Positions 24,000-34,799 of a stretch of DNA of 64,000 nt are shown here, piece by piece. The stretch is taken from positions 186,001 through 250,000 of the forward strand of contig JAALGZ010000005.1 in the NCBI GenBank assembly GCA_015227615.1, in the 5' to 3' direction. The stretch is from Labyrinthula sp. Ha. Its lineage: Eukaryota > Sar > Bigyra > Labyrinthulida > Labyrinthulaceae. Made by a program: the position numbers and the translations under genes. The first letter of the stretch is position 1, and each line of letters begins with the position of its first letter. The notes beneath the pieces are model-generated. The model saw nothing but the letters and a program-made list of their open reading frames with translations, ran no database searches and was not told the DNA's origin.

Positions 24000-26006
24000 A
24001 GAGTATATTGCCCGCAAAAGTTCTCTTAAGTTTCGTTTCTTTCTGATTTAACCATGAAAATACTACTGTTTTTGTCTATTAAGCCGTTTATTTTAATGTG
24101 GCAGTTTTGTGCACCAGATAGTTGATATCGGTAGTCAGCTCCAGAACAAAAGTACATATGAGTTTTTATGTTAGGAAACTGCTATAGCTAACTAGCAGTG
24201 AATTGATATGTTAGCTAGAAACATTTTTGCAATAAATGTTATCTCTTCGTAGTCACTATTCTTCCGAAAGAACCCAGAAGGAGTAAGGCTTTGAATAAGA
24301 AACACAAGACAATAATTCTTACAGAAGATGTGCATGTTAGAGAAAGTCGAATAATCAAATCAAAGAATTTATTCTTAATTTAGAAAGCTCTACCATAATG
24401 AGGGTGACACAAAACCTGATATTTAAGAACTTATTGCGCATCATTAAAAACAATAATAAGTATGGAATAAAAGAATCGGGACAAGTTCGAAAGAAAGAAA
24501 AACATGATTCTAGAGTTTTGAGTGAATGCTCCAAGGTGGTACGCTCAAGATGAAAATTTGATGCATCAGCCAAAGAAAAAATGCATAACGACAAGTTGGA
24601 AACGTGTGTAGAAGATATGTCCTTCTAAGTTTCCGTTCACACTAGTCAGGGATATGAGACATCGTTGGGAGCAAGCCACTGAAAGGTTACAGAGATTCAA
24701 CTAAATCAAGTTACTATTCAGTAGGTATTTAAAAGATAGGGTAAGATAGTTCTGTGAGACAGTATCGATTGCCAGAAATGTTATTAGACAATGTTAACTA
24801 TATTTTTTGAAGTCTATTCACTCAATACTTAGTGTCAGGAACCTGTATCAACGTTAGTACCGCTAAGATGAACAGAGCAGCCTTCTACTCTCCTAAGGTG
24901 GTCGCGGGCCAGTCTATTTTAAAACCCACTAAATGTTGAAAGCTTTCTTGCAAAAGAAGCTGCTGAGGACGTACATATATTTTTTTCACAACTATCAAGA
25001 CCACATGACGCTCTCAAGCGCAGGCTACATATTAAGTGCTACACTTAACTTCCTCAATTCAGCGGCAATGATAGTACCTGTTATTGATTTATTATTAAAC
25101 CAGAAAAGAATATATGTTCATTGGTTATTTGTTTTCATATGCTGCCTCCCTCAACCCACAACCAAGTCTATTTTTTCCAACAATGGAAGATAATTCATTC
25201 ACTAGAGAAGTAGCCACTTTATTTGGAGCTCAAACTAGAGAAATACCAATGTTAGAAATATGTTAATCTGAAGTTACCAACCATGTTTTTTTTGGGGGGG
25301 TCGTGTATATAGCCCACAGAGTGTTCAACTTTTTAGTACATTGTACTACTACATGCTTAGTATGCAAGCTCATGCCAAATACAGTCAGCCTTTATCGATA
25401 TATTTACTAACAGTGGGCATGAAGAATAACAGGTAACTAGATCAGACTGCTTTTGAATATTTTGGCAAAAAAAAATTACGAAGTTTTGATTAAAATTGCC
25501 TTTGGTTATTTCTGTCGAGGAGTTAGTTTTAGTCTCTACAGCACTGGGATGGTGTACCAGAGGGAGCCCCAAATAATCATATACTGAAGAGAAATCTAGG
25601 GCATTTATATATATAAAGTATGATATAAAAAGAAATATGGAGTTATAGCTTTTGTGAGTTGACATATCTCGAAACATGAACTGCAGACTCTTATTTCTTA
25701 GGTTGTGTACCCAAGAATTGTTCAAGACTGAAATACTAACTTCAGCCATATATAATGATGTATCCTGGAAAGCAGCTTGATTGTTTTTGTTTCTTTCCTG
25801 TATCTTTTCTTATATGTTTAAGGTATCTTGAAGTCTTCTGGGAGGTAAAATGTGAAGTTCAAGGAGGTTACCTTCCATTGATTTCTGTACAGTGTACCCC
25901 AGCAATGTTAGATTACCGCACTTTTGGACTTCCGTTCTAACATAACTTATAACAAGTGTATAGTACGTATACAAATTTAAGAAAATAGTGTAGCAACTAG
26001 GTTCTT
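24000..26006. other. Intergenic, upstream of DPH7
   Basis: AT-rich; should contain the DPH7 promoter. The 130-aa open frame 25357-25749 (minus) starts at an ATG but shows no domain and an AT-driven composition, so I do not call it. A G-run of eight occurs near 25295. Confidence 0.4.
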
Positions 26007-27156
26007 ATGATTCTAAGAGATCAATACAAATTCTCATACAATTTAGATTGTAAAATTTTTACATTTTCATCTTCTAGGCTGTGAATTTTGCCCTGATGGA
26101 ACTGACACACTCTTAGTTGGTGGATATCAACTTGATGAGAACTCTGCAACACGGAAAGGTGGAGTATGGGTGCTCAAAGATTCAACCAAAAAAATAAATA
26201 CCAATGAGGTAAAAGAAAAGCTTTTCCTGGAAACTCCAGGAATTTTTGAAACACATTGGATATCTTCAAGTCTAGTTGGATTCGCTTTTGCAGATGGAAG
26301 TTTTGCTGTGTATACCCTAGAAAACCAAAATCTAAGTCGAAGACATTACATTGCCATAAACAATGACAACGAAATTCCTGAAAACAAAAGGTCTTGTTTA
26401 AGCTTTGATTTTTGCATGAACAAACAAAATACTGCGATGTTTCCTCAGGTACGTTTCTATTAAAATTGACTTTGTAGAAGTATGTTGTATCTGATGTAAA
26501 TGGCTGTTGTCACATTTTAACTCCGAATGAAGCAGAAGTAAAAATCACACAAAGCTTCAAAGCACATAGGTATCCATATGTAGATGATGGCGCAGAAATC
26601 TGGACAGTCCGATTTGATAAGTGTACTCCTAACGTGTTTGCTTCAGGAGGTGAAGATTGCTCATTCAGATTCTGGGATGTACGTAACCTAACTAAACCAG
26701 AAATGCAAAATATGATACATCATCAAGTTTTCTCCTCTTTTCTATCATCTTTAGGGCGGAGTTTGTAGTATAGATTTTCTTGAACACAACGAACAGCTTT
26801 TTCTTACTGGAAGTTATGATAATACCGTACCCATTTATTATCCACTAGTTTAGATATGTCTTTGGGATAAAAGAAATATGAAAAAGGAGTTGGAATCTGT
26901 TAATACAAAAGGTGGTGTATGGGATATAAAATGCAGAAATACTCATGTTGTTCTTAGCTGTATGAGATCTGGGTTTATGGCTGTAACCGTAACTGAGGAG
27001 AATAGGTTAAAGATAACCGCATCAACACTTGAACCAACGAACTTTGGCACATTTGAGAAACTCGCTTACGGCGCTGATATATTTATGAAAGATAATAGAC
27101 GCTACCTTGCAGGAGTGTCTTTCTACGATTCCACTCTACGTGTACACGAGTTATAA
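26007..27156 (+). CDS. DPH7: Diphthine methylesterase DPH7 (WD40), five exons
   Basis: Exons are 26007-26049, 26078-26448, 26478-26726, 26755-26826 and 26854-27156. They are joined across introns of 28, 29, 28 and 27 nt, and every join keeps frame, giving about 345 aa. DPH7 hydrolyses methylated diphthine on elongation factor 2 so that DPH6 can finish diphthamide. Homology shows in the N-terminal block NLDCCEFCPDG followed by LLVGGYQL (human SVEWCPLQG and LACGTYQL). WD-type blocks follow: RFWDVRNLTKP, GGVCSIDFLEHNEQLFLTGS, ICLWDKRNM, then GGVWDIK and VVLSCMRSGF, and AYGADIF corresponds to the human VYGADW block. The first exon rests on splice-frame logic and is less certain than the rest. It faces the ABP34-like gene with only 43 bp between stops. 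Confidence 0.85.
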
Positions 27157-27199
27157 GACAGTGCAAAGAAAGTTGATTACAAATTATTAACAGAGACAG

Positions 27200-28165
27200 C
27201 TAAATCCCGAGGGCCGCATCCCTTTCCTGTTGTTCCTCAAGCATTCTTTGTTCTAATCTTGCTCTTTGCTTATTACTCATATATTTCTTACTCTCTTCCA
27301 ATTCTCTCTCAAGCCACCAAACTTTACCCATCCCTGCTTCGGCCTTGGCTTTCACCTCTTCAAGCTGCTCTTGCGCCTTCTCAAACGCTTCTTCACACCG
27401 CTTAGTACTTTCTTCTGCTAACCTCCTGCCTTCTTCGGCAGCTGCTTTTGCCTTGTCTGCCTTTCTAAGCGCTGCCTCCTGAGAAACAAGGGCTGTCTGT
27501 AATGGTAACGGGTTAGCGGCTTGCAGCTGAAACAACTCGTTCTTCGCTTTATTTCTTTTTACAATTCCCAAATTTTGATCCTCTGAGATTGCTTTTAAAT
27601 CAGCTTTTTCTTTTTCGAATGCTTCTTCCTCTCTCTTAACCTCTTCTAGTGCTAATTCTGCCTGTTTTTTAGCCTTTAGCATTTCTTTTTCCAAGTTCCT
27701 AGCGTCCTTCTCTGTCTCCTTTGCTTCAACAATTGCCTGTTCTACTTTTCTTACCTGTGCCTCAGCCGCTTGAAGCTGTGCAAGAAATTCTCCAGTTGCT
27801 TGTGGAGCTTTTACCAAGTATGTCCAATCTACGCCGAATTTGTACACTAAGAACTCTGTAAGCGAAACTTTTTTGTTCCAGTCAATGTCAATCTCTCTAA
27901 ACTTTTCTCTCATATCCTTCACAGTGAGTGCGGCATCTATTTTTTCTAGAAGTCTATGAGCAGAAAGTTCATCAAGCTCGTTTCCCTCTTCTTTGCGAGG
28001 ATCAAGTTCCTCGCAAGTATGAGTATACAGCCAGATCGCTTCCCTGGCTTGGGGATCCTCGCTAAGTTTTGGTGTTTTGGCCCAGTATGCATTAAGGAAC
28101 CATACCGCTTGTTCCTTGTAGTTTTTTGAGGAGAGGGACTTAAGTAACTGTGCGTCTTCTGCCAT
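27200..28165 (-). CDS. abpB: ABP34-like calcium-regulated actin-bundling protein
   Basis: A single-exon protein of 321 aa similar in plan to the 34-kDa Ca-regulated actin-bundling protein of Dictyostelium (295 aa). Matching blocks are QAVWFLNAYWAK (20-30), a canonical EF-hand loop at 93-104 (D-x-D-x-N-x-K-x-S-x-x-E) in REKFREIDIDWNKKVSLTEF, and the C-terminal WWLERELEESKK (283-294), which mirrors the family's WWMNRDLEEKKK. Residues 125-280 are a long Ala/Glu/Lys coiled coil, longer than in Dictyostelium. The family cross-links F-actin filaments and is released by calcium; here the EF-hand ligands are intact. No membrane segment is seen. It is tail to tail with DPH7. Family confidence is good; bundling activity is inferred. 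Confidence 0.85.
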   Translation of the reverse strand: MAEDAQLLKSLSSKNYKEQAVWFLNAYWAKTPKLSEDPQAREAIWLYTHTCEELDPRKEEGNELDELSAHRLLEKIDAALTVKDMREKFREIDIDWNKKVSLTEFLVYKFGVDWTYLVKAPQATGEFLAQLQAAEAQVRKVEQAIVEAKETEKDARNLEKEMLKAKKQAELALEEVKREEEAFEKEKADLKAISEDQNLGIVKRNKAKNELFQLQAANPLPLQTALVSQEAALRKADKAKAAAEEGRRLAEESTKRCEEAFEKAQEQLEEVKAKAEAGMGKVWWLERELEESKKYMSNKQRARLEQRMLEEQQERDAALGI

Positions 28166-31125
28166 TTCTCTATTTGCGTCCTTTATTCACTATTTTGTAT
28201 TTTGAGGATTTTTATGTACGATTTGCTAAAGGTTTGTTCGAAACGGACATCGGTTATGTTCCGTCGGACTATTTATACGGAGTGCGGATCAGTACTACGA
28301 AAGGAGTATAGTTTAGCTGTAGCCCTTCTCGTATATTGTTATGTTTACCTACAAACAAAAATATAATGAGATTTATGTAAATATTAAGATATGGTTCAAT
28401 AATATTTTTTTATTTATCGTAGAGAATATAGTTTCTCCGCGTCTAGCTCTTAATCTTCTGGATAACGTAGTGTTCATGCACTAATTTATCTCTTCTAGAA
28501 GGGAATTTAAAGCTCAGTTAGTTTATTCAACTGTATCAGACTTTTCATTGAAAGCTGAAGTTATCAAAATTAAGTAGTTAAACATGACAATGTAAAGTTC
28601 TTAGGCGGAATGATAGTGGAAACAAGTTGAAAGCAAGAAACTTCAAAGCTCCTGCTTTTCGCATGCCATTTGGTTTTCTTTATAAGGCGCAGTAGGTCAC
28701 ATCTACATTATCATGAGGCTGTGTCATCTCATGTCCTAGACTGACACTCTATAATAAAGGGAGGGAGCTTAGCTTGCCCTAAGCTCAATTAACTTAATGC
28801 TTAGCTAGTATTTTTCCTGGAAATTTTAGTAATGTTCGTGTTCTTCAACTTGTCTAGGAGCTTGACATACTCAGATTCAAAATGGAAAGTTTGCTGCAGT
28901 TTGTTTAAAATTTAGTAGCCGTTCAATGCTGTGTGTAACTTAACAACATTTATATGTCACCATATGTTCTTTGGCCTGGTTCCAAATCCATGGTTTTGCT
29001 TATAATCTCGTTTTGGGCAAGGTATTATAGGTATAAAGGACTGTATCAACATTGAAATCATATGTGATTGCTCAGTTGTTCTCTATACAGCAAAAATTTT
29101 AAAATCGTGTTATTGGTTCTAGATATCATTCATATGCGTAGTTTTCCAGTTAACTGCTGAAAGCACTACCGAAGACTCTTAACCCGGTCTTCTGGTGTGA
29201 AATTATTTTTATATAGACAAATGAGCAGAGTTCTTGTTGAATTAAATGAATGGACTTTTGAGTCATATGATATACCATTTCCATTGTAAAATTACCTCGT
29301 AAAATTGAATGCTTCAGATATTAAACAACGTCGCCTCTACCGAAAAATGTAAAAAGTATATTTCTTGTATCCATTCTAGTTGAGGTTTTAGACACAACCT
29401 AGTTTATTTTTTCTTAATTAGCAAATTCTGTATCCTTCCACATCAACCAAAGTAGAAATTGAAGCTGTGAAAAGAAGTCAGTACAACTAAGGTCTAGACT
29501 CTGCCATAATTCTGGGAATTTTCTAGTTAGAGAAAGTTTTGTGTAGAATTTTAGTTAACTTTAGAGCTAGGTCACTTTTGGGGTGAAATCTTACAGAGCT
29601 ATCATTGCAAAGAGTTTGAACTTAGTTTCATAGCATTTTCATGGAAAGGATTAAGTTGGCTCACTTCTCCAACTCAGCCATTTGTCGTTGACAAGAATAA
29701 TAGTTATACTTCTTATGACCTGTTATGGATTGCTTTATTTATTATAGACTTCATTTTCTTGTTTAATAAGAGTTTTGACACAGTCTAGGTTTAAATGTCT
29801 GGATGCAAACATCCACACTCGAGCTATATTTCTTGTGCTTACTTTTCTTTTGCATTCTCGATTCTACGTAGGTTCTAGGCGTCTCACTCTTGATTCTCCC
29901 TTAAGAATTTAGGTAGCTCTAGGTCTGTTTCAATTTTTTTCAACTATTTGTTTTTGGCTTGGTCTCCAGGATATCATTATCTCTCTAGCACAAAGAGGAG
30001 AGAATACTTGAGACATGTACCTCTCCCTGGTAAATTGTGTTGCAATTATGGATTTGATTTGGTTTATTGACAATCAATTGATTATGATGCAAGACTGCGT
30101 CACAAGGCCCTGGGCTAAGTAGCCAAAAAAAAACTTTTTCATTTTTGAACCGTACGCAAAACTTTTAAATTTGAGCCAAATAGTCCGACCAGTTCTTATT
30201 AACGGATTTTTCTCTTGTTGTGTGCCGGTTTTTTTAAAGGTTTTCATACGGTGCAGAAAATACGTAAGAACCTCTCGGCATTTTAGAACAGTGGCGCATA
30301 CCCCATCTTTAGTTCAATAAGCAGTTGATGATCGGAATAAAATCAGTTTCATTTTATATATATAAAATTCCTGATTCTTTTATTGATAATTAGAGTCATA
30401 ACAAATTTCAAATAATTATTCATATTTTTTATCAAACCCGATGCCTAACTACGATTATCCCAGATGAAAAAAAGGTGCAGTTAGCGAGAGATGTCAATGG
30501 GAATCTATTGATTATTGTTATATTGTTGACTGCTCTCTTTGAACTTAACTTAAGGCTGATAAAGTGTAAAGAGTCCTATTTTCTTAAAATGTGCATAATA
30601 TCTAAACTCTTCCACCCATCGCGCGGGAAGATTTCTTTCCAGAACTAAGCTTTGACGCCCCTAGTTCTTAATGAACACCCCTATTGTATACTGATTCGTT
30701 CGTGGTCGTTTTACTCTTATATTATCGTAGTCTTATTTTGTCCTTCCTAAATGGATCCTAAATTGTATTGAATTATAAGTTTCTCAACAATGATCACTAA
30801 TTTTTATTGGTTATAAGATGAAGCCGAGCAACAAATCATATTCAGTCATTTGACCATTCATTCAGCTTCCATTCAAATCATATTCCTCCCACATTTGGAT
30901 ATCGGTAACAAAATACTCTATCCGAACTCTAACAGTAGGGTTTTCTTCACTGTCAGATCAGGAATATGTATTTCTTTAGCAAGCTTATTGGTAGATTTCC
31001 AGAGTGTTGTTATCGATACCTAACTGTGCTGATATTCAATCCAAAAATATCTTCCTAATAGCAACTGTAAGGAATAGAATTATACTCTAATCTAATCTAC
31101 TGCTTAAGACACACTTATTTCAAGC
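28166..31125. other. Intergenic, one dispersed-repeat copy
   Basis: About 3 kb, AT-rich, no open frame supported. It separates the ABP34-like gene start from the translin-TRAX gene start, so both promoters lie here. It holds copy B of the dispersed repeat at 30330-30448, with a possible upstream part of the same element from about 30071. Confidence 0.45.
30330..30448 (+). repeat. Dispersed repeat, copy B
   Basis: It shares ATCGGAATAAAATCAG, a TTATTGATAATTAGA block and a TTTTTTATCAAACCCGATGCC end with the copies at about 6451, 44400 and 50810. The upstream block CAATCAATTGATTATGATGC at 30072-30091 matches one upstream of copy A, but the spacing differs (about 250 against 170 bp), so internal length varies. 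Confidence 0.5.
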
Positions 31126-32556
31126 ATGACACAAAAAAGTAACGGGGATGATAATAGTTTATTCTCAGCTCTGGATAAGGAAGAAAAATACTTTGCGGAT
31201 TCATTGAAGGAGGTGTCTGGCATAAAGAATTCTGCTAAGAACTATCGCAAAACAGTTATCGAAAGCTTCACCTCTCTGGAACCAGTACCAAGTAATAACG
31301 CATTTAGTTCCGAAATGAACGATATTCAAAAAGTTATATTTTTTTTCATGGAGAAGCAGAATGAGTTGAAAGTTCAGTTCTCTTGGAAAGCTGTCAAGGT
31401 TGAAGCAGAGTACTTCAAAGTGCTAACACAGTTTTTAGAAAGTGTGATGCTGATTAAATTTCTTACTGAGGGCAAGATTTTATTATATGAGGCTCTATTG
31501 GAAACTTTTAACTCTGAATATAAACTATTAGCTCCTTATTTGTTTGCTTTGATGAACACTTGCTTTGCAGTGGAGAAGAGAGGTGTCGCTTTGGCTACTG
31601 AAATTAATATCCCAGGAGTTTTAAAATGTGTCTTCTTTGTGAAACAAGTGCATTCTTGTCTTTTAACTTTTAAATTTCGAAATGGACAATTGAGAAGAAA
31701 ATTTGATGCTGTCAAATATGTGGTTAGAAATCTTGAACAGAAGTTATATCTGTTGTCTACTTTGCCAGATCAAGAGCTCAAAGAACCTGAGGTACAAGCA
31801 CTCATTGATGAAGATTTAAGAAAAAGCTTTGAAAAACTTAGTTCTGCATATGAAAAAAGTGATAATTACAGAGAAAGTGTTATCAAAATAACCAGGGATT
31901 TGCAAAAGTTTTCGAAGCGTAGCATTTTCTCTCTTCACAATGGTAAATTAAAAGAAGCTGCCAGTGGAATAGAAAAAGGAATCGAGGTAATTGCCAAGCT
32001 GAAAACTATGCAAGCTGAAAATGCTGAGCATCCGGATAATATTTATACTATTCAGCCTGTGAAGGATGCAGTTGAGGAACTTCTTGAAGCATTACTCTTT
32101 TATTCCTTTCTTCTCTCAGGGAAAACTGAAATTGAAGGATTGACAGATATAGTTTGTTTCCATCCAAAACCTTGCCTATCTTTTTCTGCTATAGAAGAAT
32201 GTCTACAAATTAGAGTTGCGCCTGCACTCTATCTTGGTGCACTGAGTGATTTTACAGGTGAAGTCGGTCGTTTTGGAGTAAATATGGCGTCGAAGAAAGA
32301 CCTGGCAGCTGTCAAGCGTTGTGAGAAGCTGTGCGAAGAAGTTAACTCGTTGTTTGAGGTCGCAATATTTTCATATGACTTTGAATCCGAAAGAAGTCCT
32401 TGGGATAAAGGAAAGGATTCGCCAAATTATGTAGAAAAGAAACAACGGGCAGTCGAAATGAACGGGAAGAAAATTAAAAATATTTTGCTAGAGGAGATTA
32501 TTGCACAGAAGAAGAACGATTTTTTTCAGAAAAATAAGCGCCAGAGAACCGAGTAA
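31126..32556 (+). CDS. Translin-TRAX fusion protein (single-chain C3PO candidate)
   Basis: One unbroken 476-aa exon with two translin-family domains. Residues about 20-215 follow translin over its full length: the helix YFKVLTQFLESVMLIKFLTE, then YLFALMNTCFAVEKRGVA and NGQLRRKFDAVKYVVRNLEQ. The last matches translin's NDSLRKRYDGLKYDVKKVEE. Residues about 235-460 follow TRAX: YEKSDNYRESVIKITRDLQK and KRSIFSLHNG (human YERLVKLSRDI and KRTIFLLHR), then YLGALSDFTGEVGRFGVN. The acidic positions that make up the TRAX endoribonuclease site are present (E318, E321, D375, E379, matching human E126, E129, D193, E197 as I recall). Translin and TRAX are normally separate proteins forming the hetero-octameric RNase C3PO, which trims RISC passenger strands and tRNA leaders. 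Here both are one chain. It is convergent with the LeuRS gene. Confidence 0.9.
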   Translation: MTQKSNGDDNSLFSALDKEEKYFADSLKEVSGIKNSAKNYRKTVIESFTSLEPVPSNNAFSSEMNDIQKVIFFFMEKQNELKVQFSWKAVKVEAEYFKVLTQFLESVMLIKFLTEGKILLYEALLETFNSEYKLLAPYLFALMNTCFAVEKRGVALATEINIPGVLKCVFFVKQVHSCLLTFKFRNGQLRRKFDAVKYVVRNLEQKLYLLSTLPDQELKEPEVQALIDEDLRKSFEKLSSAYEKSDNYRESVIKITRDLQKFSKRSIFSLHNGKLKEAASGIEKGIEVIAKLKTMQAENAEHPDNIYTIQPVKDAVEELLEALLFYSFLLSGKTEIEGLTDIVCFHPKPCLSFSAIEECLQIRVAPALYLGALSDFTGEVGRFGVNMASKKDLAAVKRCEKLCEEVNSLFEVAIFSYDFESERSPWDKGKDSPNYVEKKQRAVEMNGKKIKNILLEEIIAQKKNDFFQKNKRQRTE

Positions 32557-32785
32557 GGTTGTAAAATAACTGGCCCCAATGCAAATGTCTTTCTTGGATA
32601 ATAGTTTTTTCGTGTATCTGTTCCGGTCTTAGCTTGAATTTTCTTGCTACCCCTTTCTTTCTATGCTGTTGCATTATCCTCTTAAGAGAAATGCTATAGA
32701 AGAGTTGTTTTGACAAAAGAACAAAATGTTTGGAGTGTTATCCTAAATAATATAGGAGGGTATACAATGGCTGAGAAATACTCTA

Positions 32786-34614
32786 CTAATCTCCACTAGA
32801 GAAAACAAATTTTGGTACTCCAGGTTCCGCTTCCTGGGCTTCTACAGGAATATTTTCAAGTTCATCTGTTTCAGCAACAGTTATGCTTTGCACACCAACT
32901 GCTTTACATATGTATTGTAAGTTTTGTTCGATAATACCCTTTTGGTCAAAAATCATTTCTTTTTCAAAGGCTTTTTCTTTTTCAACTTCACTACGTTTGA
33001 TTATAAATGCCCCAACCTGCATCGCTTTCTTAAACATTGATTTCTCAGAAAGCTTGACATGATCTTTGCAAAACTCTTTTAGCTGCTTCAACGCCCCGTC
33101 CTTTGGACTCTGCGTAGAAGTATCAAACACCTCTTTAGCAAAATCGAGTAACCACTGTTTCCACTCTGGAAAATGCCTGGAAACATATACCGTCATTATT
33201 ATACTCTTCCCTTCTAGACCAGGTTCACTTGCTTCTTGCCCTTTCCATCGTTTCCCCAAAATATCCAGCAACCCTTTTCGAGATTTAACAATAAGCTCTT
33301 CAACAAACTCACTTCCTCTTTTCAGCACGATATCAACTTCTTCTGCCTTTGGCCAACTCTCCCGAGTTATTGACCCGGAGTTCCCAAGAACTTTTCTCCA
33401 AATATATTCAGCCCAGTGTTTGCACACGGGTGAGATAATCACAAGCTGTCTATTGATAAAAGTGCTTATTAACTGTTCATCCATCTTGAGACCCATTTTG
33501 GAGCATGCATCTCTATAGGTATCACGTGCGGTTTGAAAATTGAAGTATCCAAACTTCAAGACATCTCTAAACCGCATGTTTTCGTAGGCATCAAATGTCT
33601 CTTCCAAGAGATAGTTCATGGAATTAGCAAACGTCTTATCATAGAAAGTGTATTCTTCAGACGTACGCTTCGTAAATTGAGTTTTATCTTCTACAAAACT
33701 AGATATAAATTCTAGCTCAGTTGTTAGACGCAAAATAATAGCATTGGCGGTTTCCAATGAAAAGTTGGAGTCTTCAAGAGTATCACCAGCATCCGCGCAT
33801 GCAAACCTGGTTGCATCCGCAGACCAGCCAATTACAACATCCTTTCCTGCCAGGTTTCTTTGAACATGACCTTCAACAGACTCTGATAGCATAATAAAAT
33901 TTCCTGTGCTCTTGGACATTTTCTGGGCATCCACTTGAATTTGACCATTCACAAAGAATGCCTTTGGCCAAAGCTCTGGTCGATCTAAACAATAACAAAG
34001 AAAAACACACTTAACCTTCCCAAATGGCAGCGTGGTTGTAAAGCGACATTGTTAAATGGTTCTTAATAAGATCTTTTCCACTAGTTCGTAAGTTGAAGGG
34101 ATACCAATACTCAAACTCACTTTGCATTTCCAGGATATCTTTCTCAGAAAGAGAAACAGATTTGGCCAACTCAGGGAGAGTAGTTCCATCAGCTAGTTTA
34201 TTCAGATATATGAAGTCAAACAAAGCATTAGTTTGGTCAACAGAAACGCTGGATAAATCGAGCCCAATGGGACTACCCCCTTCACCAGTAAAATCATCAT
34301 CTCCACCAAGGCGACCTTGAAGCTTGTGCGCGATAGTATAATAGGCCATGTAGATAGTACTGTCACTGAGACTTTCAATAACAAATTTTTTATCCCAGGG
34401 AACCTGAGTACCCAAGCCAAAGGATCTGCTACAAGCCCAGTCCCCCAACCAGTTAAGTGTGTCATTGAATGCTTTCTGAGCACTATTCGTAAAAGTATTG
34501 AACTTTCGATCCCTACACTCTTAGAAATAATACCATATTTACCCTTTTGAGTCATTGCCATTTACATGGTCCATAACCTTGGTTTTCCATGACTCTTCTC
34601 CATAACATAGATAC
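32786..34614 (-). CDS. LARS1: Cytosolic leucyl-tRNA synthetase, 3' part of the split gene
   Basis: The downstream piece of a gene cut by the LTR element. It holds the end of the split exon (34614-34543), exon 4 (34512-34016) and exon 5 (33984-32786), with introns of 30 nt (34513-34542) and 31 nt (33985-34015). It begins in the middle of the Trp codon of WYLCYGEESWKTK, the same place in human LARS1 being WYLDYGEENWKKQ. It continues through GDWACSRSFGLGTQVPWD, ESLSDSTIYMAYYTIAH, FEYWYPFNLRTSGKDL, and the class I signature KMSKS in the segment from VDAQ to TGNF. The anticodon-binding domain and a C-terminal extension follow. All frames in this part are open. It is convergent with the translin-TRAX gene, 229 bp between stops. 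Any ATG-led product from this piece alone would lack the HIGH and editing domains. Confidence 0.93.
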
Positions 34615-34619
34615 CATTG
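34615..34619. repeat. Target site duplication, left (CATTG)
   Basis: The 5-bp sequence CATTG abuts the left LTR and is repeated right after the right LTR. Removing the element with one copy restores an uninterrupted LeuRS exon. Confidence 0.95.
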
Positions 34620-34778
34620 TGTTGAAATAACAAATGTCAGAAGTTATATTTGTTCGCCTGAATAATAATATAAATATAATATAAGTGGACTTGCTCTTTA
34701 TCGTATAGTTCAAAGTAGATTTTTAATACATATCTAATTGTTTAAAAAGGAAATATATTGAACTTCATTTTTATAATA
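34620..34778 (+). repeat. Left LTR of the copia element
   Basis: 159 bp, beginning TGTTGAAATAAC and ending TTTTTATAATA. It is identical by eye to the right LTR. The ends are TG...TA rather than the usual TG...CA. Confidence 0.95.
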
Positions 34779-34793
34779 GGTTAACAGCCGAAC
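34779..34793 (+). promoter_or_regulatory. Primer-binding site complementary to a tRNA-Asn half
   Basis: GGTTAACAGCCGAAC starts at the first base after the left LTR. From memory it is the reverse complement of the anticodon stem-loop of eukaryotic tRNA-Asn(GTT), which reads GTTCGGCTGTTAACC. This points to priming by an internally cut tRNA half, as Drosophila copia does with initiator tRNA-Met, but with a different tRNA. Confidence 0.65.
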
Positions 34794-34799
34794 AGCAAC

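Noticed and set aside
25357-25749. 130-aa open frame on the minus strand
   Set aside because: No domain and a composition rich in Phe, Ile, Tyr, Asn and Ser typical of chance frames in AT-rich DNA; overlapping weak plus-strand frames are equally plausible.
26050-26077. Tiny GT...TAG gaps read as ciliate internal eliminated sequences
   Set aside because: Those are bounded by TA on both sides and occur with recoded stops in Paramecium. Here all 13 gaps start GT and end TAG, and TAA, TAG and TGA all act as stops.
32498-32716. Minus-strand frame overlapping the 3' end of the translin-TRAX gene
   Set aside because: A shadow of the real gene end and the intergenic gap; no domain.
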